Shown here piece by piece: positions 60,548 through 64,000 of a DNA stretch of 64,000 bases. Numbering within the stretch: position 1 is the stretch's first letter; each line of letters starts with the position of its first letter. A program made the position numbers and the translations under genes. The stretch is from contig CAVPTA010000014.1 of NCBI GenBank assembly GCA_963708645.1, positions 248,001-312,000 on the forward strand, given 5' to 3'. The DNA is from RYN-133 sp963708645. Lineage in GTDB: Bacteria; Actinomycetota; Actinomycetes; Mycobacteriales; Jatrophihabitantaceae. Below the pieces are notes generated by a model that saw nothing but the letters and a program-made list of their open reading frames with translations, was not told the origin of the DNA and did not search any database.

Positions 60548-63489
60548 GCGACCACCCGCAGGGTCGACGAGCCGTCGGGCAGGCGGCGTACCTCGATGCG
60601 CTCGGCGATGCGGTTCTTCAGCTCGTGCACGTGGCTGACGATGCCGACGCTGCGGCCGCGATCGCGCAGCTCGTCGATGACGGCCATCACCTGGTCGAGG
60701 GTGTCGGCGTCGAGGCTGCCAAACCCCTCGTCGATGAACAAGGTGTCGAGATCGACCCCGCCGGCTTCGGCCCGCACGACATCGGCCAGCCCGAGCGCGA
60801 GTGCCAGCGAGGTGTAGAACGTCTCGCCACCCGAAAGCGAGCGGGCGTTTCGGTGCTCGCCGGTGTGCCGGTCGAGCACCTGCAGCGTCAGGCCGGAGCG
60901 TTCGGTGCGCGACCCGCCCTCGTCAACGCGGACGAGTTCGAACCGACCGCTGGACATCCCGGCAAGGCGCAGGTTTGCCGCCGCGACAACTTGCTCGAAC
61001 CACTGGCGCAAGACGTAGGTCGTGAGGTTGACGCGGCGATGCCCGGCGACGCCGCGCGCGAGTTTCGCCAGATGGACGACCGGACCGGCCGAGGCAGCAA
61101 GCTCGTCGTGGTCGGCGGCAGCTGCGCGGACCGATTGGCGAGCGACCGCAAACCCGATCGCTGCTGATCGGGCGCGGTCGGCGTCGAGCGCACACGACTG
61201 GACGTGCGCCTCGGCACCGCGAACCAGGGCACCGGCGGCTGCCGCTTCGGCCATGACCGGCTCGTGGTCGTCGAGGGTCAGCCCTTCGAACTCGGCGGCG
61301 GCGGCGTGCAAAGCGCGAGACATCGCCGCCCACTCGTCGACGCCGGTTCGCAACTCGTCGCGCCGTTCCGGCGTCAGGACGGCATCGCGTGCATCGTCGA
61401 TCGAGGCGAAGCCGTTCGAGTCGGACTCGGCAACTGCCCGCAGCAGTGCCGCGTCGTGGGCGGCCTGCGCGGTCTCGAAGCTGCGCGCCGCGGTGGCAAA
61501 CCTTGTCGCGGACGCGGCTTCGGACAACAGCTCGGCGCGATGCGCGAAGACCGACTCGTACTCGCCCCGTCCCGCCTCGAGGACGGCCATGGTCTCGGCG
61601 AGGTCGGACTCGGCCGATTCGAGTGCCGCGGTCGCCTGCGCTGCCGCGTGGATCGCGTGTTCGCGCTCGTCAGCGAGCCGATCGCTCTCGGCCTCGAGGT
61701 CAGCTCTGGCCTTCTCGAGCGACGGCAGGCTGCCGGCCGCAGCCTCGGCGACGGCAACGTCGCGGCGCGCCGCTACGAGTTCGCGCTGCGCGTCGTCGGC
61801 GTCGCTGTCACCCGCGCGGGCCGCGAGGCCCGCGCGCCGCACATCGAGCTCCGCGAGGGCAGCGTCGGCCCGCTCGCGGGCAAGCTCGGCTACCTGTCGC
61901 CGGTCGAGGGCTGCAGCCACCTCGGCCGCGCCGACGGCACCGGGAACCGGTGTTGCGAGGCGTGGGTGCTCGACGTTGCCGCACACCGGGCAGGCGTCGC
62001 CGTCGTGCAACGCGGCCGCGATTTCGCCGGCCATGTTCTGGACGCGTAACTCGGCGAGGTGCAGATGTTCGTCAGCCGCTGCGACATAGCGGTCGACCGC
62101 CCTTTCTCGATTCGCCCGTGCCCGGGCATGCTCGAGCTCGGTCGCGGCCAGTTCGGCGCGCGCCGTCGCCTGCGCGACGAGCCGGTCGAGCCGCGAGGTT
62201 GCCGACTCGAGCAATTGCGCCTGCCCTTGTCCTTCCATCTCGGCAGCGCGGGCGACCGCAAGCTCGCCCGGCAACGCGGCGGCCCGCATCGCGAGCTGCT
62301 CGGCGAGCTCGCGGGCGCGACGTAGCGCGCGGCGCGCGTCAACGAGTGCGCGCTCGAGTTCGGGCAGCCCCGCCTCGACGCCGACCAGGTGGTTCAGTTC
62401 GGCTGCTTCGGTGCCCGCACGCTGTGCCTGCGTGGCCCAGTCGATTCCGGTGAGCCGTTCCGCGCTCGGTTGGGCTGCGAGAACCGCCGCCACTGCGGCC
62501 TCGGCTTCGTCGAGCGCTGCGAGCAGCGGACGCACCGGTTCGGCGCGCTCTGCGGCAGCGAGGGCATGCGACGCGAGCTCGAAGTTCTTACGCGCCTGTT
62601 CGTGCTCGTCGCGTCGGCGCACGGCTTGCGCGAATCGACGCATGCGATCGGCCGCCTCATCCGCGCGCCGCGCGCGACCTCGAGCCTGCTCGAGTGCGCC
62701 GGACGCTGCTTCGGCGGCCATCGCCGAGTCGGCTGCCTGCGCGTCGAGCCGCACGCCGATTGCGTCGAGCCGGGAGTCCCGCTCGACCGGCGGCAAGGTT
62801 GCGAGTTCGTCCTGGTCGGCCGGCGACAGGCCGGCGGCGGCACCCGCGCCGGAGACGCGGCGGCGCAGGCGCTCGGCCGCGCCATCGAGGTCGCCGGACA
62901 CCTCGCGACGGCGGCGGTCGAGTTCGTCGGTGATGCGGTCGTACAGCTGGGTGCCGAACAGCTTGGTCAGCAACGCCCGCCGCTCGTCGTCGTTGGCGCG
63001 CAGGAATCGTGCGAACTCGCCCTGCGGCAGCAGCACGACCTGGGTGAACTGATCGCGGGTCAGGCCGAGATCGTCGGCGAGCATCTCACCGACCTCGTCC
63101 TTGCGTGCCGATCGGCTGACCCACCGCCCGCCCTCGAAGCGCTCGAGGTGCACCTGCGCACGTTCGAGGGTCGTTCCCTCACCGCGTCGTTTGGGACGCG
63201 GGTACTCCGGCGAACGGGTGACGCGCTGACGAACGCCCCGCAGCGAGAACTCCAGCGATACCTCGGGCTCGACGCCGACGGCGGCGAAGTGCGAGTGCAG
63301 GCGTCCCCATCCCCCGCCCTCGCCGGGGCCGTAGAGCGCGAAGGTGATCGCATCGAGGACCGTCGACTTTCCGGCGCCGGTGGGCCCGTCGAGCAGGAAC
63401 AACCCGCCCGCGCCGAGTGGTTCGAAGTCGATGCTCTGCTCGCCGGCGAACGGGCCGAACGCGCGCAAGCGGAGCCGATGCAACCTCAT
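60544..63489 (-). CDS. sbcC: Nuclease SbcCD subunit C (SMC-like ATPase)
   Basis: 981 residues. Rad50-type ATPase of double-strand-break and hairpin processing with SbcD. Walker A LLDGPTGAGKSTVLDAITFA near residue 35, long coiled-coil arms, a zinc hook CPVCGNVEHPRLA near residue 500, and at the end the signature SLSGGETFYTSLALALGLAD and Walker B LDTLFIDEGFGSLDADTLDQ. Start overlaps the sbcD stop by 4 bases. Confidence 0.95.
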   Translation of the reverse strand: MRLHRLRLRAFGPFAGEQSIDFEPLGAGGLFLLDGPTGAGKSTVLDAITFALYGPGEGGGWGRLHSHFAAVGVEPEVSLEFSLRGVRQRVTRSPEYPRPKRRGEGTTLERAQVHLERFEGGRWVSRSARKDEVGEMLADDLGLTRDQFTQVVLLPQGEFARFLRANDDERRALLTKLFGTQLYDRITDELDRRRREVSGDLDGAAERLRRRVSGAGAAAGLSPADQDELATLPPVERDSRLDAIGVRLDAQAADSAMAAEAASGALEQARGRARRADEAADRMRRFAQAVRRRDEHEQARKNFELASHALAAAERAEPVRPLLAALDEAEAAVAAVLAAQPSAERLTGIDWATQAQRAGTEAAELNHLVGVEAGLPELERALVDARRALRRARELAEQLAMRAAALPGELAVARAAEMEGQGQAQLLESATSRLDRLVAQATARAELAATELEHARARANRERAVDRYVAAADEHLHLAELRVQNMAGEIAAALHDGDACPVCGNVEHPRLATPVPGAVGAAEVAAALDRRQVAELARERADAALAELDVRRAGLAARAGDSDADDAQRELVAARRDVAVAEAAAGSLPSLEKARADLEAESDRLADEREHAIHAAAQATAALESAESDLAETMAVLEAGRGEYESVFAHRAELLSEAASATRFATAARSFETAQAAHDAALLRAVAESDSNGFASIDDARDAVLTPERRDELRTGVDEWAAMSRALHAAAAEFEGLTLDDHEPVMAEAAAAGALVRGAEAHVQSCALDADRARSAAIGFAVARQSVRAAAADHDELAASAGPVVHLAKLARGVAGHRRVNLTTYVLRQWFEQVVAAANLRLAGMSSGRFELVRVDEGGSRTERSGLTLQVLDRHTGEHRNARSLSGGETFYTSLALALGLADVVRAEAGGVDLDTLFIDEGFGSLDADTLDQVMAVIDELRDRGRSVGIVSHVHELKNRIAERIEVRRLPDGSSTLRVVA

Positions 63490-64000
63490 GCTGTCTCCGC
63501 CTGCCGGGCAGCTTCGACGGCGGCGGCGAGTTCGTCACGTTGGTGCCGATCGGGCAGGGTCGAGTCGACCCACTCGACGAACAACGAGCACACCTCGACC
63601 GGATCACTGTGCTGCCGCATCCGTGCGAGATCGTCGGCTGCCGACATCGCTTCGACGTCCGGCTGGAAGTCGAGCACGAGCGTGTGCGGCCAGCGTTCGC
63701 GCAACCGCTCCATCGGCGCCGACGGTCGCGACGGATCGGTGAGCACGGCCCGCACCCACGCGTCGGCCGGCGGCCCAGCGGCAGCAGCAAGCAGATCGTC
63801 GAGACGCCCGCGCACCTCTGCCATCGGCCGCGTGATCGGCGTAGGAATGAGCTCGACACCGAGCGCGCCGTCATCGCCGACCTCAACGAGGGCGACGGAC
63901 TTGCGATGGTTGCGCTCGGAGAACGAGAACGGCAGCGGCGACCCGGCGTAGCGGGCGTTCCGTGCTACCTGCTGCGCGCCGTGCAGATGCCCGAGCGCTG
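63486..64000 (-). CDS. sbcD: Nuclease SbcCD subunit D, 3' part (runs off the window)
   Basis: The C-terminal 171 codons, truncated by the right edge. The reading frame enters from the edge as ALGHLHGAQQVARNARYAGS and PLPFSFSERNHRKSVALVEV; GHLH is the last metal-binding motif of Mre11/SbcD and YAGSPLPFSF is typical of what follows it. ATG 63824 lies inside the gene and is not the start. The tail WVDSTLPDRHQRDELAAAVE is a helical region that likely contacts the SbcC coils. Confidence 0.92.
   Translation of the reverse strand, partial: ALGHLHGAQQVARNARYAGSPLPFSFSERNHRKSVALVEVGDDGALGVELIPTPITRPMAEVRGRLDDLLAAAAGPPADAWVRAVLTDPSRPSAPMERLRERWPHTLVLDFQPDVEAMSAADDLARMRQHSDPVEVCSLFVEWVDSTLPDRHQRDELAAAVEAARQAETA

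Overview
High-GC actinobacterial chromosome. The lineage call rests on a mycothiol-dependent formaldehyde dehydrogenase (mscR), DUF3145 and DUF3052 proteins, glucosyl-3-phosphoglycerate synthase, a homodimeric E1 pyruvate dehydrogenase (aceE), SigE-family and SpoIIE/STAS regulators, and many GTG starts with 4-bp start/stop overlaps. Several blocks keep the order known from Mycobacterium tuberculosis around Rv2225-Rv2247: panB; RNase H/phosphatase with a CT398-type zinc ribbon and Nif3; ahpE-DUF3052-aceE; fabD. The fabD-fabH-acpP-fabF operon plus DUF3145 resembles the Streptomyces FAS-II arrangement. Genus is not determinable by eye; a non-mycobacterial soil actinobacterium fits.

Layout. 0.1-6.2 kb: panB, a convergent RNB ribonuclease, a lysine-rich H1-like protein, the beta-ketoadipate genes pcaB-pcaL, and an ArsR/SRPBCC pair. 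6.2-8.5 kb: a GntR(YtrA)-ABC exporter operon behind a perfect palindromic operator. 8.5-16.6 kb: folP2-gpgS, a GAF-GGDEF cyclase, an SOS-controlled DNA polymerase IV, a HAD phosphatase, two D-2-hydroxyacid dehydrogenases, a TauE/SafE exporter and a P-loop kinase remnant. 16.6-24.8 kb: MFS exporter with a frameshifted ArsR-type regulator, a Rho-N-like small protein, a TfoX-N protein, RNase P RNA, an SLC13/ArsB-type permease, the RNase H-CT398-Nif3 operon and a PLDc_N membrane protein.

24.8-30 kb: a partner-switching regulatory cluster (HATPase anti-sigma-type kinase, four STAS proteins, a GAF-SpoIIE-HATPase phosphatase) around a secreted GH6 glycoside hydrolase that has a structured leader and a strong terminator; then tRNA-Val(UAC). 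30-36.7 kb: SURF1, LemA, methyltransferase, ahpE, DUF3052, aceE. 36.7-37.9 kb: a DUF559-type nuclease-like gene bounded on both sides by copies of a 61-bp palindrome, which looks like a mobile or selfish unit. 37.9-47.8 kb: AKR-pirin-PHP-methyltransferase operon, divergent fab operon, a decayed DUF6318-like lipoprotein gene, two hypotheticals and DUF3145.

47.9-64 kb: mscR, a SigE-type sigma factor with a membrane partner, a ferredoxin-reductase-like flavoprotein, a four-gene operon (DUF1214-SDR-sulfotransferase-sirtuin) behind a KstR-type operator, the sulfate-activation operon cysD-cysNC-cysQ, then manA-sbcC-sbcD (sbcD runs off the window).

A recurring oddity is single-base frameshifts: one each in the ArsR-type regulator, the third STAS gene and the GH6 gene, and at least five in the DUF6318-like gene, while neighbouring genes are intact. 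No transposase, prophage or CRISPR array was seen.
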